Source: Lamellibrachia columna
Taxonomy: Eukaryota; Annelida; Polychaeta; Sabellida; Siboglinidae
Direction: 5' to 3'
Length of the DNA stretch: 64,000 nucleotides
Assembly (NCBI GenBank): GCA_963662155.1
Contig: OY759267.1
Coordinates: 33,460,976-33,524,975 of the forward strand
A model generated the notes under the pieces. The model saw only the letters and a program-made list of their open reading frames with translations, was not told where the DNA came from and searched no databases. A program made the position numbers and the translations under genes. Below, one piece after another: positions 1-9,931 of the stretch (position 1 is its first letter; each line of letters begins with the position of its first letter).

Positions 1-406
1 CATAGGCAAAACTGGTAATGCACATTATTCATAGTTACATATTAGATTCATGATATGTAAAGTAGAATATAGGAGGGGTGGTTTGTTGCAGTCATGTTCT
101 CATGATAGAGAATTGTCAAAATGTGATTGTTTTTAGAATAAAAAACGCACCATTGGCTATTTTGTAATTAATTAGAAATGGAAAATGAGAAGGCCGACAA
201 CATTGTATATGCATGCTTTACAACAATTTACCAACAAATTAACTCATGCTATTGTCATCAACCCATTTGTGAGTGTGTGACAACAGGCTTCATTGATTCT
301 AAATGTATTGTATACTGCCAACCAATAATTGTTAAACATTTGTCCATTTAGGCAAGGAGATCCTTTGTTTTTGTTGTAAGTTGAGACATTTTCCTGATTA
401 ATTCAG

Positions 407-2965
407 AGTACCCCGACTATGAGACAGCTTCCAAGTATGCGAAAAAGGCAGAGGATACATCTAATGTTGAGCCAGATGAAGCACAGGGGAAGCGGCATTG
501 CCGAAAGCCAAAACGCTACCAATCTCCTGATTCACCGGCAGTAGTTAGTGAAGAGTGTGGAGAAGATGGTAATGAAAATTAAAATGCCCCATCTCATATT
601 TGCTTTTATCATCCAATATGTATATCTTCCCAGTAGAGCGGTCTGTAATGAGAGGTGTCTATATGTTACAGAATTTTAAAGATGACCAATACTTTTATCC
701 AAACATTTGTACATGGCCTTTTTATTCAACTAAAATCAATTGTAAAATTTTATATCATACATTATTCAACATTCATAAGTATAGTGTGTACATGTGTTTG
801 CAACACATTTCTTATTCTACCTTATTTGATGGGAAGTTAATGTGGTGTACATGTTTTCTATTTTCACAAATAATTTTGAAATGTGATTTGTGGACATTCT
901 GTTGTTATGAAAGACTTTGGTGTCTGATTCTGGACAAATATCAATTTGATTGTAGGTTTAACTTCAGGAACATATCGGTATTCTACCAAGACAAACTCTG
1001 TACAACCCTGAAAATAGTTTCAGATTCAGAAGTTGAGGAAACTCCAGATACTGTGGAAACAGTTGCACTCCCTCCACCTCCTTTCAGTTTCTCAGGTAAC
1101 AATTATACAAAAATACATAAAATATAGTTAATGTTCAACAAAGGACAGTGGAACTTGATTAATCCTGACACCTTGATACCCACTGTATGTGTCTGGATTA
1201 ACGAGCTATGATTTTAATATCAAAAGTATCGTGCATTTGCTGTACACATGTCTATCACACTTGTTGACTACTATAACATAATGTGGACATTAAATGTCAT
1301 CTGATTCACTTGTACAGGTCTAATGGCTATTTATTGAAGAAGTCTGAGTTTTGTCTGCTTGGTTTCTCTATATCTACTATTGTAAGAATGTGATGTCTCT
1401 GTCCAAATGTATATCCTAAATATTTCATGTCACTGTGACTTTCATGTCAAATAAACTAATAGATAATAATATATAATTGTAACATTTATGTTCAATACAG
1501 CACTGGATACTGAAAGTGGCAGTGATTTGCCCAGAGGTAAATCTTCTAAGCGTACAGAGCCACCATTTCGACCTAGTTGCAGTTCATCCCAGGCCCAACT
1601 TAAGCTGCCGCAAGTTCTCGGCAAACAACAACGTCCACAGGGTGATGGACTGCAAATGGAGAGTCCTGGCAGATCACAGATGATGTCGAGCTCCTTCTGC
1701 ATTCAAGGTACTCCTTTATGCTTCTTTACATGTAGGCCGTTTTAAGTGCTAATATACCATTGGTCTTTCCCTACTCAGGGGACCCCATGGGAAAATTTGA
1801 CACTGTTTTTATCCTCCTTGTCACCCCATTAAATAAGCATCATTCAATTAAATAAATGCCCCTTTTCTTACCATTTGGGGGTTGCTGGCAGGGGGAGGAC
1901 CCAACTAAAATTGCTGGCATTGGTCATTCCATAATCAGGGAACCCCAAATGAAGATTTGACACTCTTTTTAGCCTTGGCACAATTCCCATAAATAAATGT
2001 ACTTCTTTCTCACCCTTTGGGGATTGCTTGCAGGGGGAAGCCCCACCTAAAATTGCTTGCATCGGTTCAAGCGGATATAGTTGTCTCAATTTTTCAGTTC
2101 TGGCCAAGCTAGAGAAACTGGAGAAAACAATGCAGGAGATAAAATTATCTCTCGTCACTTCACAGCCAGATAATGACTTGACATTAGACACCATTCTGCC
2201 TAATGGCAAGAAACTGAACACACTCAATGAACTGAGCAATTTTTAAAAACAGTTGGGTGAAGATGATGACATAAGGAATTGATTTAGTATGTTTAAGATA
2301 TGTTTGAGTCAATTATAAAGTGGCATTGCTTTTTTACTGTATTTTTGAAGTAACCTTAGAGTCTAAATTAATTTGGAAAGCTTTCTATACAGAACCTATT
2401 TCTAGGAATTATTGTGACATTTCAAATTATGCTTAAAGGTGTGAAATATAAATTATTTCATGAATGTATGAATATCAAAATGGTCCAGCTTCATAATTGT
2501 TTAGTCAATAATGTTTGTGTTCCTTCAAGACAAGTTCACTTCATATAGCTACAGATACTCTGACTGTAACTGATTGTTGGTCCAACATTATAACATGGGA
2601 AGCAAAAGGTTAAAATAATTTAAAAAAAAATAAATTACCTATTTATTATTGGTTTAGGAATAAAAATTTGCTTGTGAGTGACAATAATGAGTTTCTGCAA
2701 GTGCATACATACATGCAAACAATTTTATAATATAGAAATGATCAAACTTTGTTCCTTTAAAATAGAGTTGTCATTTTATATAAAATATATATTTATTTTA
2801 CACAGATTCAAATTCTTTCGTCACTAGAGGGTGCAAGCCTTGCTAGATCCTGCAGGGCCATTATGCGGTCACTGATGACTCATGGCCTTATGAGTTTGTT
2901 CGGTGTTATGGGGCAAAAGGGAAAACTACCCTTTCGAGACCATCTGCTGTGCAAAGTGGTCTCAA
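407..2965 (+). pseudogene. DUF4806-domain protein gene, 3' exons, damaged
   Basis: Five exon candidates lie in order at 407-568, 1024-1095, 1501-1707, 2098-2246 and 2806-2965, each after an AG and before a GT except the fourth. The first four join through phase-1 introns. The first encodes YPDYETASKYAKKAEDTS, like the 'yeeA..k...AE..SD' segment of DUF4806 proteins; the second and third are Ser/Pro-rich linker; the fourth starts a coiled coil (VLAKLEKLEKTMQEIKLSL); the fifth ends in KGKLPFRDHLLCKVVS, the conserved C-terminal DUF4806 segment. These proteins are common in invertebrates and their role is unknown. In exon 4 the frame stops at TAA (2244-2246) although recognisable sequence (KQLGEDDDIRN) continues, a second stop follows, and the fifth exon is out of phase. 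The 5' exons would lie before the window and no last exon was found. Either a decaying gene or one making a shortened product. Confidence 0.62.
2247..2805 (+). other. AT-rich intron-like stretch
   Basis: This DNA between the broken fourth exon and the fifth exon of the DUF4806 gene is AT-rich and carries stops in all frames after the first 40 bases. A possible replacement donor (GTATGT) lies near 2288 but gives the wrong phase. Nothing else is recognisable. Confidence 0.4.
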
Positions 2966-3352
2966 GTAAGTATATTTCCATTGACCTGTGTGCTTATTAT
3001 ATTATCATGATCTTACTATAAGCAATAGTTGTTTATTGATTACTAAACAATTTTTTTTCTAACAAATTCCCTTAACTTACAAAATCGTGGGCGCATGAAT
3101 ACACAGCTATTTTTTTGTAAATATTGACGGGCATCGCACATGGGGGCATTTTAAAAGAGCTGGAGGCATGTGATTTTGATAAACGTTGGTGAGCATGTCA
3201 ATGAGATGATGGCAGTTGCTGCACATTTATTTCAGAATTGTTGATGGTCAGGTTTTCTTATAATCAGACAAAACGTTAACATGGCCACCAATGCAATTCC
3301 CAACTGTGGTCTGACTCCAAATAGAGTGTCATGGCAACGGAAACAGAAAACA

Positions 3353-3680
3353 TGGATGTTGATTTTTGTAAAAAGTACACTGCAAAATTACAAGAAAAGG
3401 TGGTATTGTCTGCCAATGGGCAGTGTCAGTTGTGGACAGGGTGCAAAAACGGTTACAGTGCATCGTTTAATTTATATGCTTGAACACAAAATGACACGTG
3501 TTGAACCTGGCTTAGATGCCAGTCGTCTTTGTCTTAACAGTCTGTGGCTGACAGCAAGTCATATCTCTATGGAGCCACATTCCATAAATAACAACAGGCA
3601 ATATTGTGTTAGTCAAAATGTATGCTTTGGTCATGCACCATATCCAAAGTGTATGTTGCAATTCAAGGTATTTCAATGGC
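3353..3680 (+). pseudogene. zf-His_Me homing-endonuclease-like domain, degenerate
   Basis: Two reading frames together resemble the zinc-binding His-Me finger domain of homing-type endonucleases (zf-His_Me, PF05551 type). The first frame, from an ATG at 3353, gives MDVDFCKKYTAKLQEK and then QLWTGCKN. A frame change near 3445 leads to KTVTVHRLIYMLEHK, DASRLCLNSLW, HSINNNRQYC and CFGHAPYPKC. The family usually reads 'vHRlaY', 'SHLCHN.lC', 'EP..iNn.R..C' and 'GH..yp.C'. Here both histidines of the SHLCHN box are changed (SRLCLN) and residues between GCKN and KTV are missing, so cleavage activity is unlikely. Such domains are spread by mobile elements. It lies 0.3 kb from the Mutator-like pseudogene on the opposite strand; a link to that element is possible but unproven. 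Confidence 0.6.
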
Positions 3681-3982
3681 AATGCAATAGTAAAACTTAC
3701 ATTTTTTTTAGATGTGTTGAATCCTTAAGTTTTTCTAAAGTAGTGTCGTCTGCTGTAGTCAATCTTATGCAGTTGTGTCTGTCAGCCCATGCTGAGTGAT
3801 GTCTTCGAATGTCGATTGATGTATAGCTCACAAGATGGCACCATGTGCCAGTCATGGTCCATTGTCTGTTGGTGGTTTCTTGTATTGTGGTTGCAGGTCT
3901 ATGAGTGATGAAACTGGGAGAAAGTAGAAAGTTCACATTTGTAAGAAGTGTTCTGTTTTCTGTTTGTTTCATAATCTACCCT

Positions 3983-6324
3983 CTACTTTCTGCTGGCATA
4001 ACTGTGATCAGCAGACTTTCGTGATCGCAATGAATAAGGATGATCTTCCCTGTTTGCAGTTGGCAATGTTGTCTTTCTGCGGCGACTCCTTGTGACCACT
4101 GGCTTAACTACTGCTGCTGGCGTTTCTGAAGCTGGCCTTTTCTTCCCTTTACGAGTAGATGGTTTTGGATCAAGCTGACACTTCAGGTATCGATCTTCTG
4201 GACGGCGGTTTCTGTTTGAATCGAAGTAGTTCTGCATGCGCTTTAACTTGGTATGACGGATATGCAGACGCACTGATGATCGACGTTTGTATTGTCTCTG
4301 GTATTCCACCTCATGCTGGATTTGCTTGACAGCTCTAGCGACCTGTCCACCTCTCGTAATAGGACAATGTATATTCTCCAACTTGCGCAGCATTGAATTC
4401 CCCGCTCCATAATTTATGCGATCGATCACTGAACTCACTCGTCCATGTGCATTTCTACTGAATTTAACATTCTTCGGCAATGAAGCACTGAATGATCGGT
4501 TAATGGATTCATTCTTGTCAGTTGTAAGTCTGTGTCGTGTCATCTGGAGTGCTGAATTTCCAAGTCGCCTTTCTATTAATCCTTTAAGTGTTGTTCGGTC
4601 TTCATCTGTCATATTGAGTCGTGTCAGGCCACATGCCTTCAAATGCTGTGACCTTTTCCACCAGTTGTTTCGCTTGCCTCCATGATAGACAATTCCATGT
4701 CGGTGGGTGACAGTTCTGACATGAGCCAGAATAACAGTCCAGTGTTGCTTGGATTATTTTTGGCATCTTAGTAGTTATCATTCTAATGTCACCAGCATAA
4801 AGTGTGACCTTTTCCACCAGTTGTTTCGCTTGCCTCCACGACAGACAATTCCATGTCGGTGGGTGACAGTTCTGACATGAGCCAGAATAACAGTCCAGTG
4901 TTGCTTGGATTATCTTTGGCATCTTAGTAGTTATCATTCTAATGTCACCAGCATAAAGTGTAGATTTTCTGGCATCGTGTTCTTACATCCTCTGCAAAAA
5001 TTTTCTTGTTTTCAGCTCTCACCATGGCATTCTCTCCCGGGAACATTCTGGATGAGAAAGATGCTCTCATGATATGTCAGAACTGTGTCTGACCGAGATG
5101 TGTTGTGTCAGCCTGCCGTTCTGCCGCGACTGTTGGCATGGCATCCTGTAACCCATGAAATGCTTTCGCATCACCGTCTGTTGCAACGAATTTTAGTCCG
5201 ACCTGTTGCTGGGCAAAGCTCACTCCGATTTGGCGGCCTATTTCATATTCTGACATTGGATCGACCACACGAATCGTGGCTGTACATCCTTGATGGCCTG
5301 TGCACGACACATTTTGACCTTGATTGCGAAGTGATGAGCCTAGTTTGCATAGCTTGTTTTCCATGTGAAAACCTAGAATCCCATACTTGTCCGTCTGCCA
5401 TTCAATCGCGGTTCCCACTGCTTGACTTGCACTCTGTCCACAACCGTAGCTGTTTTTCAGGGATGTTGAGTTGTACCTCACATCCATGCTTATATTGATT
5501 GGTGCATTTGCTGGAAGACCACGCAGAACATTTATCTCTGGTTTTTTCCCTCTTCTGCTGTAGGTCATCAGTCGTGGACTGAGAAGTAATTGTGGCAACC
5601 CGGTTGGATGTCCTTTGCATCCCGCTTCGACTTGGGGGAGGCGTGTTTGTTGTGTATGCAGAATGTGTCGCAACTTTGTGTTTCCCATCGTTGTATCTTG
5701 TAGTCCTACATGGATGGCTACATTTGGAGCACACGGTTTCTGACCACGACTGCCCGTGTTTACTTCGGAATACAGTTTATACATACGTGACTTGTAGTGA
5801 CACGCTGTACAGGACAATGACTGTTGCCAACACAAACCAAATTTTTTCTCATGTACTTCGAAGTGTGGAAGAATACATGTGTCCTCTCTGCTAGCATGCT
5901 CTTTAAAGCAATCATTCCACATTGCTGCATTTTTGTCCACACTAAGTAGACGCATTCCAGAAACTGCATGAGTATCTGTCTGTACGTCAGCTTGAAGATA
6001 GATGTCTGTTAGGTCAGGGCATTGATCAAGCTGTGGCCGTAGAATTTTGCTCGTGCCTGGCCGACCCTCTGCGTCTGAAACTGCCAGCAATCCTGAAGGA
6101 GTGGTTTGCACCACTCTGTCAAAGTCATCCTGGCTTAGCCGTGGCAACCAAACCCCACTGTTAACCCCATTGGGTTCCTGTTGGATTGCTGCATCTGATG
6201 GTTTGTGGTAACAGTGGCCGGTCTTGAAGCCACCAATTTTCATCTTAATTCCACCAGCAGGTGGACATTTCTCCTCACTCTTTCTACTACTACTACTACT
6301 ACTATCATGTGTTGTCTCCTCCAT
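3983..6324 (-). pseudogene. Mutator-like transposase, frame-broken
   Basis: Read on the - strand from an ATG at 6324 (MEETTHDSSSS) this matches the Mutator-like transposase family (PF20700 type) common in molluscs and other invertebrates, which cuts and pastes DNA. Landmarks in order: a Cys-rich segment (SLSCTACHYKSRMYKLYSEV), NTPPPSRSGMQRTSNRV in a second frame, the core RGLPANAPINISMDVRYNS, YGCGQSASQAVGTAIE, PMSEYEIGRQIG, TDGDAKAFHG, DTTHLGQTQF, DCYSGSCQNC, GGKRNNWWKRS and the C-terminal INRSFSASLPKNVKFSRN. Breaks: a pair of compensating shifts between about 5650 and 5530 (the second at an A6 run), TGA at 5077-5079 where the family has Arg, a +1 shift near 4955, a 1-bp insertion in a CCC run before the GGKRNN motif, and a 156-bp duplication. 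The C-terminus is basic (SRRRK, RSRK). Not functional as written. An ATG 48 bases upstream is possible, but MEETTHD is kept in array 1. Confidence 0.8.
4647..4960 (-). repeat. 156-bp tandem duplication inside the transposase
   Basis: Two near-identical 156-bp units (about 4647-4803 and 4803-4960) differ at only a few bases. Because 156 = 52 codons, the duplication keeps the local frame and repeats the stretch from YAGDIRM through the CYSGSCQNC cysteine motif to the WWKRS motif. Both copies carry the same 1-bp insertion before GGKRNN, so that frameshift came before the duplication. Confidence 0.85.
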
Positions 6325-6842
6325 TGTAAAATCCCAGGTAAATCCAAGTAAAATTACTAATGAAAGTGACAAAACCGTTATCTGAATGCAAACACGTCTA
6401 ATACGCCTGAGAAAACAGATGACAGTGACAGGAGACCGGCATATTGGGGGGGGGGTGGGGACATATTCAAACTAGTGCAGCCTCCCTCTGATAAGTTACA
6501 TCAAAGCAGAACAAGTCACATTATAATATAATTTCTTAGCAGTCAACTTTTGTTTATTTCAGTTAATTAGACACAGTCACCTTTACTCAAGTCCATGTGA
6601 AGAGCACACATCTATTGGGAGTTGAGAAAATCCTGGACAGGCCAAGCTGTTATCTGATATGGCCTAGTGAGCTGACGTAACTGTTTCACATGGAAGGTGA
6701 GTTGTTTTTGTGGACTCCATTAAGTAGGTTATGTAATGTTATGCAATTCGACAAGTTGCGGTGTCTGGCTTTTCAGTAATCCACACTCAAAGGTGATATT
6801 TGGGTCTGTTTACATAGGTGTATTGTGGCACCAGGTAAAAAA
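6325..6842. repeat. 5' flank of the Mutator-like gene, shared with array 1
   Basis: This DNA upstream of the transposase start includes a G-run (about 6447-6457), 'tctattgggagttgagaaaa', and ends with 'caccaggtaaaaaa' near 6840. The same sequence recurs in every array 1 monomer and at 25377-25886. No terminal inverted repeat was identified. The element's 5' boundary probably lies here. Confidence 0.6.
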
Positions 6843-7437
6843 ATATACTTTCCTTTTCAGATTTTTCAAAATGTTTCTGTCCAACATGAATCCCTCTACC
6901 TTTCCCCGAGCATTCGCTCCCTGTTGTATCCGGCATCGCATTTCTACCTCTGAATGCTCATCCTCATTAACCATTCCTCCACGTTACACAAACCCATCCA
7001 CTTGGTTGAACTCCTCATCATCCAAACTAATGTTCAAGTCCTCTCTCTGATGTCAAACACACATCTCTTCTGTCTTCTCCCGGCTCATTATCGGTCCGTG
7101 CTTCTTGAACATCCTCTTCCATTGCTCCAACACTTCCTGTAGTTCTTGTTTTTTGTCTGCTATCATGGCCAGATCGTTTGCATACATCCCCTTTCTGAGA
7201 ACATCATTCATGCTGGTCTTCCTGCTGATTAGTGCCACCACCATGATAAAGAGTAAAGGGTCATTTCCTTGCCTCTAACCGATGTTAACTTTAAACTCTT
7301 CCGACAACCCATATCCAACCACAACTCTTGTTTTTGTTCTCAGGAACATGACAATTATGGGTGTTGCACGCCATGACACAGAACTGACTAAATACAACCA
7401 ACTCATTACAAAGTCAGACTCCCAGATAAGTCAGACT
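6843..7437 (-). mobile_element. Reverse transcriptase fragment of the array 2 family, truncated
   Basis: On the - strand the segment reads like a non-LTR reverse transcriptase: GLSEEFKVNI followed by a stop, MYANDLAMIADKKQELQEVL near 7053-7244, and the thumb region continuing to about 6870. It is the same sequence as the middle of array 2 monomers but is cut at both ends: it joins the transposase 5' flank at 6842 and the single-copy-like segment at about 7438. The identical junctions recur at 25887-26486. Confidence 0.7.
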
Positions 7438-7539
7438 CCCAGATAAATTATTTTGTAATTTTTGTAAACTATTATAATGATCAAACTACAACACTGACTG
7501 ATATGTATTGCCTGTATAGACTTGATGTCATCATTCCAG

Positions 7540-7698
7540 GTGCCACCATCAAACCTCAGTCACAACATGACTACATCAGTGGACGACACAGAGCCATTCG
7601 ATTACACAACAATTGACGTACCAGCAGTAAAGACGTCACGACAGGACGGCGTCGGTGTCACCTGGGACAAACCACACAAGGATGAGAACATCGGCAGC
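7540..7698 (+). CDS. Candidate exon of an unidentified gene (copy 1)
   Basis: A 159-base stretch lies exactly between an acceptor (cattccag) and a strong donor (GTAAGT) and is open for 53 codons in phase 0 to 0. It starts VPPSNLSHNMTTSVDDTEPF and ends WDKPHKDENIGS. The composition looks like real protein, but I do not recognise the family. The nearest duplicate is 26589-26747, which keeps the frame and both splice sites with two changes (K to Q, G to D). A 65-bp minisatellite begins about 30 bases after the donor. No partner exon was identified. Confidence 0.4.
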
Positions 7699-7727
7699 GT
7701 AAGTTCTTGGCTCATGCTGATTATTGC

Positions 7728-8180
7728 ACTCACAGCCAAGTCAGTCTTTACGCAGACATTACAGCTTACTTGAAGTGTAAAGTGATTGTTGTACTCACAG
7801 CCCAGTCAGTCTTTACACAGATATTACAGCTTACTTGAAGTATAAAGTGATTGTTGTACTCACAGCCAAGTCAGTCTTTACACATATATTACAGCTTAGT
7901 TGAAGTGTCAAGTGATTGTTGTACTCACAGCCCAGTCAGTCTTTATTCCGACATTACAGCTGACTCGAATTGAAAAATTATTCTTCCAATCACATACCAG
8001 AGTCTTTATATAGGCCATACAACTGACTCAAAGTGTCAAATAATTATTGCACTCACATACCAGTGAGTCACTATACAGATATAACAGCTGACTTTTAGTG
8101 TAAAGTGATTTTTGCACTCGCAACCCGGTTAGTCTTTCCCAGACATTACAGCTTACTAGAAGTGTAAAGAGCTCTCTTGC
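7728..8180. repeat. 65-bp minisatellite (copy 1)
   Basis: About seven units of 65 bp, each starting 'actcacagcc.agtcagtct' and containing 'attacagctta.ttgaagtg', start at 7728, 7793, 7858, 7923, about 7988, 8051 and 8116. The last three are more diverged. The array recurs at 26777-27230. Confidence 0.85.
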
Positions 8181-8574
8181 TCTTGCATTAAAAACACGCG
8201 GGAAGGAGTTGTAGAGCGAATTGCCCCAGGGGGCACCAAGATAGCTTTTTGGGGTATTTTTACTACTGCAAATGTTGATCCTTTTATGGTCGTCGGCACA
8301 CTGCTTCAAATGTTCACCCTATCATTCCACTAGTATTCAACAGATGTGTAATATAGATGTAATGTTTGGTCGAATTATATATTTTTTGGAATGGAACCAT
8401 TGGTTGATTCAGACAGAAAAGGAAGCATTTAAGTAGACAGGTTTTCTTACACCTATGTGTAACAAGATATTTATAAAAAAAATGTGTAACATATTCACAT
8501 GGCCTGCATTAAAAGAAACTGTAGAAAATTTGACCCATTCATTTATTGGCTTTTGGGATGATGAAAGTGTATGG

Positions 8575-9010
8575 AAGGAGACCATTTTCTTGCTGAAGCT
8601 ATCTGCCGCATTTGATACCATTGGTCACAGGACAACTTATTAAAAGTGTGTCAATGTGGTGTGGCATATCTGGAACAGAGCTGGTTCTCATAATATTTAA
8701 CTGATAGATGCAAAAGAATGAAGATAGCGAATTGTTTCTCAGCTACGCTCCCTACTTCACGTAATGTTCCTCAGGGTGTTTCACTCTCTACGCTACTCTA
8801 TTTGGCTCAGTTATCCAACGTCACAACTTGGATCACCAAGTGTATGCTAATAAATCACAGACCTATGCTATTTTGGCTACATGAGATACAAATCACTTCC
8901 AAAACTAGCTCAGGGATTGTCTCCACAAAATCTTCCATTGGATGACAGAGACCACATTAAAGTTAAATGCAAGTAAATCCGAGTTAGTTATTATTGGTGG
9001 GGTAAATTTT
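8575..9010 (+). mobile_element. L2/CR1-like LINE reverse transcriptase remnant (copy 1)
   Basis: Broken frames show the core of a non-LTR reverse transcriptase in order: LLKLSAAFDTIGH (motif A; usual form LLDLSAAFDTIDH, with the catalytic Asp replaced by Lys), YLTDRCKRMKIANCFS, NVPQGVSLSTLLY (motif B), HHQVYANKSQTYA in place of the usual HHQVYADDTQ, and WMTETTLKLNASKSELVIIG. Stops and shifts separate them. A dead fragment of an L2/CR1-type element, with a sister copy at 28195-28630. Confidence 0.72.
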
Positions 9011-9890
9011 GCATGTCTATTTGAATCGATTAGGTGCGCACAATATGTTGCAAGACGTTTCCTTATGAGTCAGACTTTAGATTGCATGTAGAGAAGCACA
9101 GTAAAATCAAAACGTGTGGAAAGCATTAGCTTAACAGTGTCGCCTGGCTGTTCTTCGATGAGAATAAATTTGCATGTTTGCTGGAGTGCCATAAAACACT
9201 AATATTATATAGCCTTTTTGTTTAGGGAGTGACGTAGAGTGATATAATGAAAGCATTGATTTACTAAAATGCAAGGAAGGACATCAACGTAATAATGTAC
9301 ATGTAATTGATTACGGATTGACAGACGTTTGCTACGATGACAATAAAACTGATGCCGATTGACCAACTAATGCGAATCGAGAATAATAACCTGAATCTGA
9401 ATATGTAATGATCGATGTACTTTTGTTTAAAAAATAAGAGTCCAATGACGTGAGTGACACTTAGCATTATCTGCTATTTGGTTGCACCTCCTATCGGTCG
9501 CTGGAGAGACCAATCCACAGTCACCGGGTCTCTTATGGTTACATATCGAGCAGCTCTCAGGGGAGAGATTTGTCGGCCCCCAGACCTTCCTGTAGTTCTC
9601 CAGCCAAACTACTGACAATCCCTATATGTTGAGCTTGTAACCTCCTATGACAACACGACAACCCGTTTATATAGTAGGTAAACCTATTTAGCTGAATTTG
9701 TGGTGTGAACTCTTGAAACAGGTTAACTTTACATTTAACTGATATAACAACTACTAATTAAACAATTTAGTTAATTAGAATGTTTCTTATATGGCATAGT
9801 TCATGTTGTAATGCTGCAAAGTGTATAACATGCATAAATAATATTACTAGTCTATGTTATTGATATTTAATTATGCAGATCTAGTGGTGA
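9011..9890. other. No recognisable gene
   Basis: Mixed-composition DNA with only short open frames. It is duplicated almost unchanged at 28631-29510. I see no splice-bounded exon or known repeat. Confidence 0.4.
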
Positions 9891-9895
9891 AATTA

Positions 9896-9931
9896 TGCGC
9901 ATGCGCCGGAAGTTATCACTCTAAGATGGCG
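9896..9931 (+). promoter_or_regulatory. NRF-1 / ETS / YY1-like promoter cluster (copy 1)
   Basis: Three animal core-promoter motifs sit within 36 bases: TGCGCATGCGCC (NRF-1 palindrome, 9896-9907), CCGGAAGT (ETS, 9906-9913) and AAGATGGCG (YY1, 9923-9931). The YY1 motif contains an ATG that opens a nine-codon frame (MASTRTLAV). In animal housekeeping genes YY1 sites often lie at the first ATG of a TATA-less promoter. No downstream coding exon could be linked to it. The cluster is unchanged at 29516-29551. Confidence 0.5.

Noticed and set aside
3281..3440. First third of the 172-codon + strand frame starting MATNAIPNCGL
   Set aside because: The family-like sequence there (MDVDFCKKYTAK..QLWTGC) is in another frame; only the later part of the long frame matches the endonuclease domain.
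7344..7437. Candidate + strand exon (NMTIMGVARHDTELTKYNQL..) seen in every array 2 monomer
   Set aside because: The acceptor-like tract is the complement of the reverse transcriptase 'FLRTK' codons and no proper donor follows.
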